A DNA stretch of 64,000 bases, taken from the NCBI RefSeq assembly GCF_963678635.1, contig NC_087069.1, positions 25,100,303 through 25,164,302 of the forward strand, in the 5' to 3' direction. Shown one piece after another: positions 11,570 to 22,659 of this stretch; positions within the stretch are counted from its first letter, which is position 1, and each line of letters opens with the position of its first letter. The stretch is from Symsagittifera roscoffensis. Lineage: Eukaryota; Xenacoelomorpha; Acoela; Convolutidae. The notes beneath the pieces are model-generated. The model was not told the DNA's origin. It saw nothing but the letters and a program-made list of their open reading frames with translations, and did not search any database. The translations under genes were made by a program, and so were the position numbers.

Positions 11570-11985
11570 TTGCCGTGTTAGAGCTGCTTTTTAAGAGTCA
11601 ATGAACATAGTGAAGAATCTTATAAAGGTCGGGTTGATGTTTTGTTTGTTTTTAATTTCAGAGAAAAGTTTGAAAAAATTTTACCACCAGTTTGATTTTC
11701 GCGGTTTTTACAGCAAAACGTAAAATTCTCAATAAATTGTGATTGACTCATTTTTAATTTCGAAAGTCGATTGTAACTATCGATTTTCGAAACTAGAAAT
11801 CAGCCACATTTTTTTGTGTTTTACACTTTTGCTGTTAAAACCGTGAAAATCAAACTGGTGTGAACAATTTTTTAAAACTTCTTTTTTTTCTGAAATTATC
11901 AACAAACAATCATCCTGATCTTAATAAGAGTCTTTACTAGTTCACTGACTCTTAAAAAGTTATACGAGCAAGGCAACAGTCGAAT
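11570..11985. repeat. Large foldback (long inverted repeat)
   Basis: Two arms of roughly 200 bp run into each other around a centre at about 11777 (TCGATTGTAACTATCGATTT). Matching pieces include TTTTTAAGAGTCAATGAAC against its complement near 11940-11960, CACCAGTTTGATTTTC against GAAAATCAAACTGGTG, and TTTCGAAAGTCGAT against ATCGATTTTCGAAA. The arms are imperfect. No coding frame is present. It is probably a non-autonomous transposon or an inverted duplication of the repeat also seen at 4.74 kb. Confidence 0.65.
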
Positions 11986-14900
11986 AAGAAAAAAAGGAAA
12001 AATAAGTTTATAAAATTGATCCAATTAGAGAAAACTGGACCAACAGGTACTTAGTAATTCTTTCATTCACTCATTCACTTTTTCCATTTGTCTGTTGAAT
12101 GTTTTCCGTTTTTTGCTTGTGTTTTGCTGCTTCGTCTCAGTGTTTACAGAAATTTTTCAACCGATTTCCGAGCGTATACTTTCTACTTTTTGATTTCCCA
12201 AATTATTCACAAGGTTTAGAAGTTGAAATTTTTTATCCATGAAGGATTGGACCAACATACGAATTGAACATCTCTTTACATCGAACCGCTGTTGTGCACC
12301 GTACCTTAAAATGCCATGCATGTTTTGGCTGAGTAATGTCTAAATTTCAAGCACGGAGTTTTGCATTTTTCTACATTTGCGAAATGCAGCTTTGTTTCTA
12401 TAGGAGACATGCAACGTTTTTTTTTCAGAATTATAGAAGTTGATAGTGATAAGTTTTTCTTAAAATACTCAGCTTTTTTCCAAAAAAAAGTCTAAAAATT
12501 GCTCACGCTCTAATTCGATTTTTTGGGGCTTGAAATTTTCTGATTTTTCTACGCCAAGGTTCTTCGCTCGAATCCGGTCTAGCACTTGTTTGTAAACCTA
12601 AAATAATAACAATTGTAAATTGATCGGTCTATGGGCTGTCTGCTTATGGTTTGTCAGCCTAGTTCCCACATTTTTTTTTTCAATTTTACTTATGATAGAG
12701 AAATTTTCATTGAAATTGAAAATAATTTTTGATTCTTTGGTGTTATTTGTATGGTTAAAAACTCGGAGTTAATTTAATATTTCTTTGTTGATTTTTTATA
12801 TTAAAAGCTTTATTCGTTCTGAACAGTCTCGGCCTATGTTTTATTGGTTGAAGGACCTATTTTTCAGTCATACGAAAAAGAAAATAGATTTTTCAACCTA
12901 TTGCGTGTTTCCGAAGAAGGAGGGCCGTAAAAATTTGTAATTTCAGCTTAAAGTTTTTAAACAATAACATTTTTTACAGTTTTTTGACGCAATGGGCATT
13001 TACCTAGGTGTTCTCGGGTTTTTTTTTGCTGCTCGATTAATTTTTTTGAATACTTATTCGTTGCCAACGGCTATTTTGTTGAGTGTGCTCGTCTCAAAAT
13101 GAACATCATTCGCGACAAAAACTTGGAAAATTTTGTTCATGTAAATATTGTTTTTACACAAGCAATGCTTGTTATAGTATGAACTATCTTTTTTTTTCAA
13201 CCGAAGTCGCAAATATTGTTCCGACGCAAATATTGTTGTGATAAATTGTGTTCATTTTGAAAGTTTTCATTTTGATCAATAACTAGCTATTAAGTACAGC
13301 CAATGCGAAGGATTTAAACACAGACTTTTCTTGTTCCGACTTTCGTAACGAAAGTAACGGAATATTTCTGCTCGGGTGCTTTCTTCCAGACAAATTTCGA
13401 CTTTTGACGGGATTTTTAAAAATCATTCAAATAGTATTGTTGTCCTGAGTTTAAATTTGGAAAAATATTTCACCTGTGATTCGCCTCTGATTTCGTGAAG
13501 TTATGGGGACATAAAAGTTGCCATTTTGGGCAATTTGGGACAACGAACGCGCGATATTTTTCTCGCTATTAACGCGTAAGCGGAGATTTAATCCGTCAAA
13601 AAAATTGTTCCAAATTGGTTGAAGGAAGCTTATTTGCCATAATTGATTTGTTACTAGGAGCGAAATTTATCACTTTGTATTTAGTATGGCGTGTGGGGGA
13701 ATTATTTTCACAAAAAATCTCAAATAAAAAAAAACATTTTATTTTTGTAACATTTTTTTCATGTTATTACTGTTCCATAGGCTGCTCTATAAATTGAGGC
13801 AGTTCAGTTGGTAATTTTCTTTTTTTTTTCAAATTAGCTGGTACTGCTAATGCGTCATAATTGGAGTGCGTCACTTAAGAAATTTTGTAGACTCAAAGTT
13901 TTAGTCATTCAGTATTTCACAGTAGCGTTATCAGTCATATTTTGCGCTTGTGTATGCGAAGTGCAACTTCGCTTCTGTGTAAAAAATTTTCCCCAAGTTT
14001 TTTTGGTATCGCAAGTGGTACAAGCCCGGTTTCGCCTTTGTGTTTAGTTCAGTTATTTCTTCTTTTTGAAAAGAAAGCATACTCCCTTATCGGATAGCAA
14101 AATTGTAAATCTCATGAAAAACATGATCAACGTCTAGTTTGGACAATTGATTTTAGTTTTAAGATTTTCCAGAGGAATAAAAAATGCCTCATGATCCAAA
14201 TTGATTTAATTGTATCAAAAAGTGCAAAATATTTTTTTCGAGAAATTCAAAGCTTTTTCGAGGCATACTTCGTTCTCAAAATTTTTCAGACAGCAAGCCT
14301 GTTTTCGTTGCTTGCGTTCAATGACAATTTTCCAACTGTCAGTTGGATGTATTATGCCCTTTTCCACTTTTCATACATGCGAGCTAGCGAGCGTATCGCA
14401 TTATTATGACTCACAATCGCAAATAAAACTGGTCATTTGGTGACACTTTGCTATAATCACGATTTGAAGCATTGAAATTTTTGTAGCATATCATATCTTC
14501 TCCTCTTTATCTGTGGCTTGCGCTTGCTAATTCTGTGGCTTCCGCGACTGAGAGAGGAAAATCGAGAATTTAAGTCTTGAAGTCTCAGCATGGAATCCGA
14601 CCCATAGCAAATTTGTTTGTTTTTGACTTATATCTTCTTTTTCTTGTTTCACTTATAGAGTTGCTTTTTCTCGCTAGTGTTTGCAAAGCGCAGCTTCGCC
14701 TCTGAGTAAGGTCGTACTCGGATTGTTTTTATATTGAAAAAGTTTGAGTTTAAAGAATGCGACGTCAAATTAAGACAGTTAGTTAGAATCTGCTGGTCGG
14801 TAAATGACGAAAATGTTTTTTTTTCTGATGAACCGTAGGAAACTGAGTTCTAACTCAGCAAAAGAGATTGGAGCCCAGTTTCGTTGTGTCAATAGTAGCC

Positions 14901-15500
14901 ATATCCTTCCGTTTTCAGCATCAAACTTTCATTTCAGAATTTTTTTCTTAAAGTTCGTATAAGGGAGCGTACTTTTGGCGTTTTTATCTGATGCAAGGAT
15001 GACAAATCTCAAAAAACGTTCGTTCTTTGAATATGCGAATTTATTGCCGCTAAGTTGTTTTTGTCCGTTTTATTGCCGAGTTATGAAAAGCCATCCAATT
15101 CCTTAATTATTTACGTAACTTAAAATTCTTATTACCCGTACAGTTATTCAACATTAAAAAGATATAGTTTTTCCAATAAAAAATTGAGTTCAAGTTTTAA
15201 ATTTATCAACCGTAATTTTCTTTCTTTATTAAAAAAAAGTAGTTTTTCCATTCAAACACAGACTGTTTAACCGATTTCTTCAAAAACGATCATTCATTCT
15301 TAAACGCTTGTCGGTAGTAATATTTAATAATAGCATCTTCGATGGTAAAAGTAATCAGCCCTTTTTGCAATCGAAATTTTGAACTCAATCTGGACTCACT
15401 TATTGCGCTTTTTTGCTCTTTCTCTTACGTTTTTTAAAAATGCTTATCAATCCTATTTTTGACTCAGAATCCTGGACTTGTAGAATGATATGAACGATTC
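11986..15500. other. Long gene-free stretch with scattered repeat fragments
   Basis: AT-rich sequence with many poly(T) runs. No conserved exon is recognised on either strand. Bases about 14385-14500 carry a copy of the repeat also found at 11.32 and 21.85 kb (CAAATAAAACTGGTCATTTGGTG, GCTATAATCACGATTTGAAGC). Confidence 0.4.
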
Positions 15501-15501
15501 G

Positions 15502-15778
15502 TGCTAAAATTACTCCAGCAGTAACTAACCCGAAATCACAATGATGAACCTCTTAAACTCAATTTGGATATTTGAATTTACTGAAAATTTACCAACGTAT
15601 TTACCAAAAAAATAAAGCAAAATGTTTTCGTTTTCGATCCAAATATTCGCGAAGTGATTTTAAAAAAAAAAGATAAATTCGAAAAAAATATATTCAGTAA
15701 ATTCAAATATTCAAAATTGAGTTTAAGATGTTCATCATTGTGATTTCGGGTTAAGTTCTGCTGGAGTAATTTTAGCGC
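15502..15778. mobile_element. MITE-like hairpin element with about 87-bp terminal inverted repeats
   Basis: The left arm begins GCTAAAATTACTCCAGCAG and the right arm ends with its complement CTGCTGGAGTAATTTTAGC. The arms continue inward through AACCCGAAATCACAATGATGAAC with few mismatches, leaving a core of about 100 bp. No coding capacity and no obvious target duplication are seen. Confidence 0.7.
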
Positions 15779-16829
15779 AAATCTGTCTCAGTCGTTAAGT
15801 CGAATGAAAAGTTGTTATCAATGACTCTCATACCTTTTCGGTTATGAAGTTAGTTTCCGCAAACAGGTGCAGCAATTTTCTTCTTGTCTCGGATATATCT
15901 AATTTGGCACCTTAAGTTTTTGCTCAAATGGAAGACTCAGAGAAGTAAACAATGCGTTGTCGAGAGAATTATCTATCTATCAAATATTCGGCTGGCTTTT
16001 TTGGCTTTCTTTGTCTATCCATTAAGTTGAAAACCGTTTTGATATAGAGTTTTCACGGAATATAAAAGGTTAGTTTTTGTGACAAAAGTAAATTGCATAT
16101 GCTCTTGGGCCGTAAAAGTGGGAATTGAATTTCAATTTGTATAAAACTTTTTTCACTGTTATCGGTAAGACAGCTGCATTAAATATCTTTCAATGCTTTT
16201 TCCCTAGAAATGTCATAAGTTTTTTTTTTGAGGCTATAGCGATGGTCATATTTTTTTGGCACTAAACATTTAAATTTTTCATTTTGCCTACACTATTGTA
16301 AGTACTGCAACCAGGACCGATCTATGCTTTTCTCGAGGCGGGTGGTTTTTCAAAAAAAAATTCGGAAATATTGCCGATCGTTTGTTTAGGTCGACCAAAT
16401 TGGTTTTCCCAGCTCTCCCAAAACACTATATAGACCCTATTTTGGCTAAATTTTCTGTCCCGCAGGCGAATTTAAGAAAAAAAGAACAGGTAAAATAGGG
16501 TATCAGAAAGCAATGTTGAATTAGTTTGGAGTAGTTTCGAGCTATTGCTCATCAGCATCTTAAATTCGAAACATTGAGCTTGAAAAAGCAACAAATCCAT
16601 TCAAATAAAGAAAACAAAATCACAAAAAACACAATAAATCTATTCTGAGGCGAACAATATCCGCACATACAGAACAAGATGCATCGTAGTTTGATGATTA
16701 GAGGGCGCCTGCGATACTCCTCCTTGGTGTTCAAAGAAGGCTCGATTTTTTAAATGTAGAGCACTTCCAGGTTTTCCAACTTCACTGTCAATGCTTCAAT
16801 CGAGAATAGACATTCGTTCGTGAGCCTGC
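15779..16829. other. Gene-free; contains one copy of a repeat that flanks the Penelope remnant
   Basis: Bases about 16385-16470 (GGTCGACCAAATTGGTTTTC, then CTCTCCCAAAACACTATATAGAC) resemble 18748-18830 (GGTCAACCAAATTGATTTTA, then CGCTCCCAGAATATTATAAAGAC), in the same orientation. No gene is seen. Confidence 0.45.
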
Positions 16830-18220
16830 CTCCCTCCACAATCCTGATTATGTCTAACCACTGGTTCGGCAGGCATCAGGTGCTCAGAAATTCATGTTTT
16901 GCAATGTCGAGCCGTCTGGCTGACTTAGCGAGTCTGACAACCAGAACGCTCAATTTGATAAACCACACGACTTGGCCGTTCTTTTGACATGGGTGACTTG
17001 AGGGACGGCAAACACGTCCTCAGTTTCGTAGTTGTAAATACATTGCTTATTGCACTGCATTTTCGAACACGTTTGCTCAGTTGGTCTGATATTCTCCCTC
17101 GGCATTGCAACAGCAACAGTCGACGCGTAGATCGAAGTATAACAGTCTGCGTTTCACCGTCTCTGATTATCTTCTCCAGTGTCTCCCGTAAAAAGAAGCC
17201 GATGTCTGTGGGCTCGTTGTATCAATCCGTAACACAAAAAAACCAGCACGCATTTTCGTGAAGTCAAGAAAAAGTAAAACGGGATCCTGTTCTCTCTCGA
17301 TGGTAAACTCGAGATGATCAGGATCCAGCTTGCTGGCACGTTCCAAGAAGTTGTCAATCTCCAACTGTCTGGCGCTGCAAACATCGTCCATGTAACGTAT
17401 AAACAGCTTGGCCGGCAAAGAAACTGCCGTCAAATTCACAGTAGACGACCCACAGCCGCAATGTCAAGAGCCCGTTGTAGCTCATCGAATCTCGGCACAG
17501 TTTATAAACCAGAACATTGTTGATGATCCCAAAAAGCCCATCGGTTGCACTGGATATAGCCACGACGAACCTTCTTACCTCACTGCCCATAATGTTCCTG
17601 CAACGCAGCCACCACGCCGTCAACTGTCTGAGGGGGTTCAACTTGTGAGTTCTCAACTTCTAGACCTGACAGACTAGATTCATAAGAGCACATCCAAATC
17701 TTAGCCAGGTAAATAGCGAGCTTTGATCACATAGCGAGCCCATCAGTTTGCGTGTACCACGTACCGTCACAGAAGAAGCAAATGATCTTCTTTGCAAACG
17801 TCGTCAGCGTGACGAAAGTGTCCTCCCCAACATTCGGGATGTTATCCCTGTATAAACAAGATGTGCCACCATCGGCCTTGAGCTTTTCACATCTAATTAA
17901 TGAGTATACAAGCTTTTCACATCTAAAGAGATCTGCGCCTCGTCAGCATCCAACTTAATAGACAAAACTGTTGTCTTGATGAACACTGTTGACGTCTCAA
18001 TATTGGCCTCTGTCAATGGAGACAGCCAAGAAGCGATGTCGTTTGTCAAACTTTCGTAACAGCTGCCTGGAAACGAAAGTACCAGTCGCAAAGGAACAGC
18101 TTGTGGAGTTTGGCTATACTATAGAGACTGGCAAATTGACCACCGGTGTCTCACTTTCTCATACAGTTCTTGTGAGATCTTTCCGTCACTCTGCGGCCCT
18201 TTCAAGTTTTAGTTGAAATC
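16830..18220 (-). pseudogene. Penelope-like retroelement remnant (reverse transcriptase and C-terminal region)
   Basis: Read on the minus strand the pieces fall in Penelope order. At 18091-17897 there is a palm segment ending SLDVKSLYT (catalytic motif A type). At 17439-17167 there is FIRYMDDV followed by LEFTIERE and LLFLDF, the motif typical of PLE RTs. At 17116-16925 there is the conserved KLRTCL ... SRVVYQIE linker that precedes the GIY-YIG endonuclease, followed by a degraded QTARRLD. The frame shifts several times and has stops, so it cannot encode an active RT. Direct repeats flank it at about 16.4 and 18.75 kb. Confidence 0.8.
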
Positions 18221-18651
18221 TGGCTGGACTTCCAACACCATGTCCTTGCGTGATCGCGGAAGCACTTTCTTGAACTGAAGACAGTTCAAAACTTTCAGAA
18301 AACTTCGGTCAGGTCAGTCAATCATAAACGGATGTCTTAAACAGTACCAAAGAAGTACCCTTTTGGTCGCCAGTTGGTCGAATCCTTGAAAGGCGTAAGC
18401 TCTCCCCGCCTTAAATCTGCTTCTGGCTGTAACCAAGAAGTTTGAAGAAGGAGTTTCTTTCCAAATAATGCTTTGGTTGAAGTTTGAAATACCGGTAACT
18501 AGGACTGCCAGGTTTTTTTTTTACATACACTCTGTTTTTTGGGCGTTCCTCTCGTGAAGCTCTTTCGTTTTGATAGTTTTCAAAGCTGAGTATGAGCATA
18601 GACTGGAAAAATATGCAAACAACCAGTTTCATTTTTGCCATAAGTGTAATC

Positions 18652-19071
18652 CAGGGCAGGAGCGGTCATGTCATATTTTCTTGGATTCAATGGGAGCTTT
18701 GAATGGTGTTTGAAATGCTATTCTGAAAACTTTGGCCTTTTTTTAAGGTCAACCAAATTGATTTTACGAGCGCTCCCAGAATATTATAAAGACACTCTTT
18801 GGATAAAACTTTTCGCGCGCAAGCAACTTTGTGAAAAAAAGGTCAAAAATGCCGTTTTTTTCCATTTTTTGAAAAACTTTGACCAAAAATCAGCTTTTTT
18901 TTTGGCGCGCGCTCCCCTTCAAAACTAGTAGATATTGGCGCCTCTAAAAAGTTTTCGGTTCGGTCGGCCGAAAATGTTTGTCATAATTGTGGTGAGGGGG
19001 TCGAATTCCTGAGGTGGAAGGCGACCGCGCCCATCCCCCTCCTAAATCCGTAAATCCGCCCCTGCTGGTGT
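18652..19071. mobile_element. Possible non-autonomous DNA transposon with hAT-like end
   Basis: The right end, read on the minus strand, starts CAGGGGCGGATTTACGGATT, the form common at hAT termini. A weaker match (CAGGGCAGGAGCGG) starts at about 18653. No 8-bp target duplication was found, so the left border is uncertain. It contains no coding capacity and includes the second copy of the repeat described at 16.4 kb. Confidence 0.3.
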
Positions 19072-19079
19072 CAGATCTA

Positions 19080-19205
19080 GTTTTGAACAAATTTCGAAAC
19101 ATTTTTGAGCAGATTTCGAACGTATTTAAACAATTTTAAGGCTTTTTCGAACAAATTTCGAACATATTTGAAATTCTCTGAACAAATTTCGAACATACCT
19201 GAACA
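19080..19205. repeat. Short degenerate minisatellite
   Basis: Five or so imperfect repeats built on GAACAAATTTCGAACATATTT lie in tandem. No coding function is inferred. Confidence 0.6.
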
Positions 19206-20411
19206 CTTTTTAAACTACCCTGCGGAATCAAAGATTAAGGGTTTAACCGAGAAAAGAAACCAGTTATGCGAATTTTCCCTGTGCAAGAGGCCATGCAGTG
19301 CGTTTTGGAAAAAAAATGGCTGTAGAAAATGTCTATTTTTAAAATTTTGCACGATTTTTGAGAACTCGATTTTTTTTTTCAAAACTAACCTGCTGATTCT
19401 GAGAATAGCAGATGTGGACTTCGTAAAAATCCATTTTTTGTAATTTCTACCGTTTATAGAAGTTCCATCATTTCTCTCAAAAACTAAAAGCTGAATCTGA
19501 TATTAAGTGTTGAATCTAAAAATTACAGTGTGGAATTTTTCCCGGATAAGAGGCTATTACCATGCTTTAGTACAGAAAAGCTTGTAGTTTTAGGAAAAAC
19601 GAAACTTTAGAGTGTCTGATTGTTTTTTGGAATCTTTTTTACTTTGTTTCGAAAACTAACCAGCGATATCTGGGATAAAGAATTCAATTGAAAGAGCGAG
19701 TAGTAGTTTTCTGCCTTAAATGAGCGGCTAAACCCCTACTCAAGCAGAGAAATCATTTGGGTTTTGTGTAAAGTCCAATTTTATGAAATTTTGAAAACCT
19801 AAACTTTTCCGTATCAGTACAGTATATAATTAATAATATTAAAACCGGCACATCCAACATTAGCTGGGCCACTAGTTTACTTCCAAGCGACCATGGCGCA
19901 GATGCGAGGACGTGCGAAACTTTGCTGCTTTGCATTAGCAATTTTATAGAAACTTTAACTGCTATATTGGTGGCTAGTGTTAGTAAAATTACAAGCGGTC
20001 GGGAACAGAAGTGAGAACCGAACACTTCTAATCTCAACAAAAATAATCTCTTAAGTGTTTTTTTAAATGTTTTCTTTTTTCTATTCCACTTTATTTTACC
20101 TGTTTAGAGCTCTTTTTTGCTTTTTCCTGGCTTGAGTTTGCCAAGCGCAGTTTCGTCTCTGTGTATTTTTTTCCTTTTTCCTTATTTCACTTTGTTTTGC
20201 CTGCCCGGGTTAACCAAAATTTCTTAACATACAATTTCCTTATATGGAAAACTTCTTACCATACAATTCCATACAATGTCATACGTACGGAAATGTGTAT
20301 GAAATCTCTACGATAAACTTTTCATAAATGAAAATTGTATGATAAGTATAAATATGAATTTGATTTTTTTCTAGTTTAATTTCTTAAAATTTTTGGGTTG
20401 TTTTTTGAAAC
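19206..20411. other. Gene-free
   Basis: No supported exon. The stretch is AT-rich and holds repeat-like pieces. GCGCAGATGCGAGGACGTG near 19894 resembles the start of the repeat at 11.46 kb, and GTATGATAAG-type motifs occur near 20340. Confidence 0.4.
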
Positions 20412-21160
20412 CGAACCCAAGTGACATAGACCTGGGTTTACTCAAAGCACTAAAGGTTGGACGGTCTTGCATTTACATTGCATACAAAACGCTCTGAATG
20501 AATTATCATAAACGTCCTGAACTGTCATATATGTACTACCATCATCGACTTTACGGTTAGACTTAATAGACGACGAGTTCCGCGTGGCTTGTAGATGCAG
20601 ACTTGGTGCCGCCTTTACAAACACATTCAAGTTTGTTTGCGGCTCTCTGTGTGACACGGACGGTACGCACTCACTCATCTGCCCTAAATTCAAAACCCGT
20701 TTTCAGCGACATAACAACTACAACATTCACATCAAAAAGTTCTTGCTGTCAGCTGGTATGCCATCAACCCTCGAACCGTTGCGACTAGTTCGCAGAGATT
20801 AAAGACGACCCGACGGTGTCACATTGTCATCGTTGAAACGAGGAAAGCTGGTTGCATGGGACTTCACTTGCGTGAATCGGTTGGAGAAGTCCCATCAGAG
20901 ACTTGCAGTTGTTGAGGGCCCCACAGTAGCCAATGATGCAGAAACTAGGAAACAATCTCATTATCCAGAACTACCCGAAGTTATCGTATTATCTTCGAGC
21001 ATGTTGCTGTGGAATATCTTGATGGCGTGGGAGAAACAACGCGTGGGAGAAACAGATATTCATGCGAACCCAAGTGACAAAGACCTTGGTGTACTCAAAG
21101 CACCAATGGCTGGACGGTTTGCACTTACATTGCGTGCAAAACGACCTGAATTGTCTTAAA
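20412..21160 (+). pseudogene. Decayed C-terminal domain of a retrotransposon polyprotein between direct repeats
   Basis: Bases 20584-21159 form one frame interrupted by a single TAA at 20800-20802. It reads CRCRLGA, then a Cys/His cluster (GTHSLICPKF), LLSAGMPSTLEP, RRPDGVTL, VAWDFTC and ETRKQSHY. The RPDG...WDxT pattern recalls PD-(D/E)xK endonuclease folds and is known to me from the C-terminal part of metazoan reverse-transcriptase-bearing elements; the family name is uncertain. The remnant is bounded by two direct repeats of about 87 bp (20412-20498 and 21066-21151), both beginning GAACCCAAGTGACA. No RT is seen upstream. Confidence 0.6.
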
Positions 21161-22014
21161 GCTGTCTTTCACAAATAATTTAAGGAAATTAACAAACTTT
21201 TAAGTTTTATCAAAAACTTTCAAAGATGGAACTTTTCAAAGTTTGAGTTTTTAATTTTTCATGGATCGATCTAGGGATATATAAACATGCCATACAAATG
21301 GAGCAAACGTTTTGAGCGTTTTTGAAAGAAAAATCCAGAGAAACTGAAAAAGAAATCCAACTTTTCTGTATCCAGGACTACGTTATGCACACAAAAAAAT
21401 AACTTTTGCACGCAAATTTTTTTGGAAAGAGTTTGTTTTTGTACAAAACTCGTTTTGCGGTTAAAAAAAATCAAAAAAAATATAAAGTTATTTCAAAATA
21501 ACTTTTGTGTCACCATATTTTTTTTGAAAATGTTTGTCACAGGTTTGTACGATAAGCAATTTTTTCAAAAAACAAAATCCTCGGTTTTTTCCTTACCAGA
21601 CTGCTTCATTAGAATCAAAAGCCGCAGAAATTAGTTAATATCTTTTTTCAACCGTTTTTCGAAATTGTATGAAAAATGTATGACAAGCAGCTTTCCATAC
21701 ACTTAATGTATGTAATTGTATGATATGCATTTTGGTGTATGGAGGTCAACCCGTTTATTTTCTATGCGTTTATTTTGACTTAATTAACGATTCATTAGCA
21801 AGCTGTAGCGAGCGTAGTGTATATGAAAGAAACCTTTTTTCTCAGTTGCGAGCTTCAGCGAGCATAGTGTTTAGTACGAATTTTTTTTCTAAGCTAACTC
21901 GCAAATAAAAATGCTCATTTGGTGGCACTTTTGCTATAATAACGATCTGAAGCATTTGAAAGTTCATAGCATCTTGTCTCTGCTTTTTGTGGCTAGAAGT
22001 TGTGACTTGGTAAG
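21161..22014. other. Gene-free; MITE-like and dispersed repeat sequence
   Basis: Bases 21785-21990 contain the best copy of the dispersed repeat also found at 11.32 and 14.4 kb (GCGAGCATAGTGTTTAGTACG, CTCGCAAATAAAAATGCTCATTTGGTGGC). GTATGATA/TATCATAC motifs at 20.22-20.35 and 21.66-21.74 kb suggest a degraded inverted-repeat element across the interval. No exon is supported. Confidence 0.4.
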
Positions 22015-22090
22015 CGTCGGAGGTTGAGTGGTTAGTGCGTGAGACTCAAAGTCTCTTGGTCGAGGCTGCTGAGTTCAATTTTGTTTCAGT
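22015..22090 (+). repeat. tRNA-Leu(CAA)-like pseudogene or SINE head
   Basis: The segment has an A-box-like TTGAGTGGTTAGTGCG, a GAGA/TCTC stem around the 7-base loop CTCAAAG (U33 equivalent plus CAA anticodon), a class-II-like extra arm, and a B-box-like GAGTTCAATTT. The acceptor stem does not pair and the B box departs from the consensus. A working tRNA is therefore unlikely; a tRNA-derived SINE or pseudogene fits better. Confidence 0.5.
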
Positions 22091-22644
22091 ACTAATTTAC
22101 TGAATTTTTTTTTGCATATTTTTCTCAAAAATTAACTTCATTCAAGACAAGTGTCTAAATGTTTCGATAGACCTAATTTTTGATATTATTCCGAACAATT
22201 TTTTCACTGAAGATTTTCGCATATTTTTGATGCCGGCTAATTTCCATATTGTTTTTGAGCTGCTTCGCAAGTAGTCCGAAGCTTCGCTTCTTTTCTTTGT
22301 AGAATAGTAGAATAGTAGTTATCTAATTATAGCTGAAAACAAAAATTAATTATTAGCTTTTCAATTTAGGTTTTCATAATTTTGATGTAAATGATAGATC
22401 AATGAAGTGATTTAAGTTAAGAAACAAATTTTTTTGAAATATTGTTTTGAAATCAAATTTTGGAGTGCATGGCAAAAGGCAAATTTGAAATGGCGAAAAA
22501 CTGAAATCAAGGAACATATTTAAAATTTGATGTGCGCAGTAAATTATTTCAAAGCAAGTGAAATATTTTTGATTGCATTATAGTAGTTTTTGTAAATAAG
22601 TAAATATATATATAAAAAAACAATTTTACAATAACTTGGATTTC
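22091..22644. other. Gene-free 3' flank of the ARM-TIR gene
   Basis: AT-rich, with no exon recognised. Confidence 0.4.
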
Positions 22645-22650
22645 TTTATT
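22645..22650 (-). terminator. Polyadenylation signal of the TIR exon
   Basis: AATAAA on the minus strand begins about 10 bases after the TGA stop at 22660-22662, suggesting a very short 3' UTR. Confidence 0.6.
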
Positions 22651-22659
22651 GAAGGATTT

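Noticed and set aside
22015-22090. Functional tRNA-Leu gene
   Set aside because: Acceptor stem unpaired and B box poor; better explained as pseudogene or SINE.
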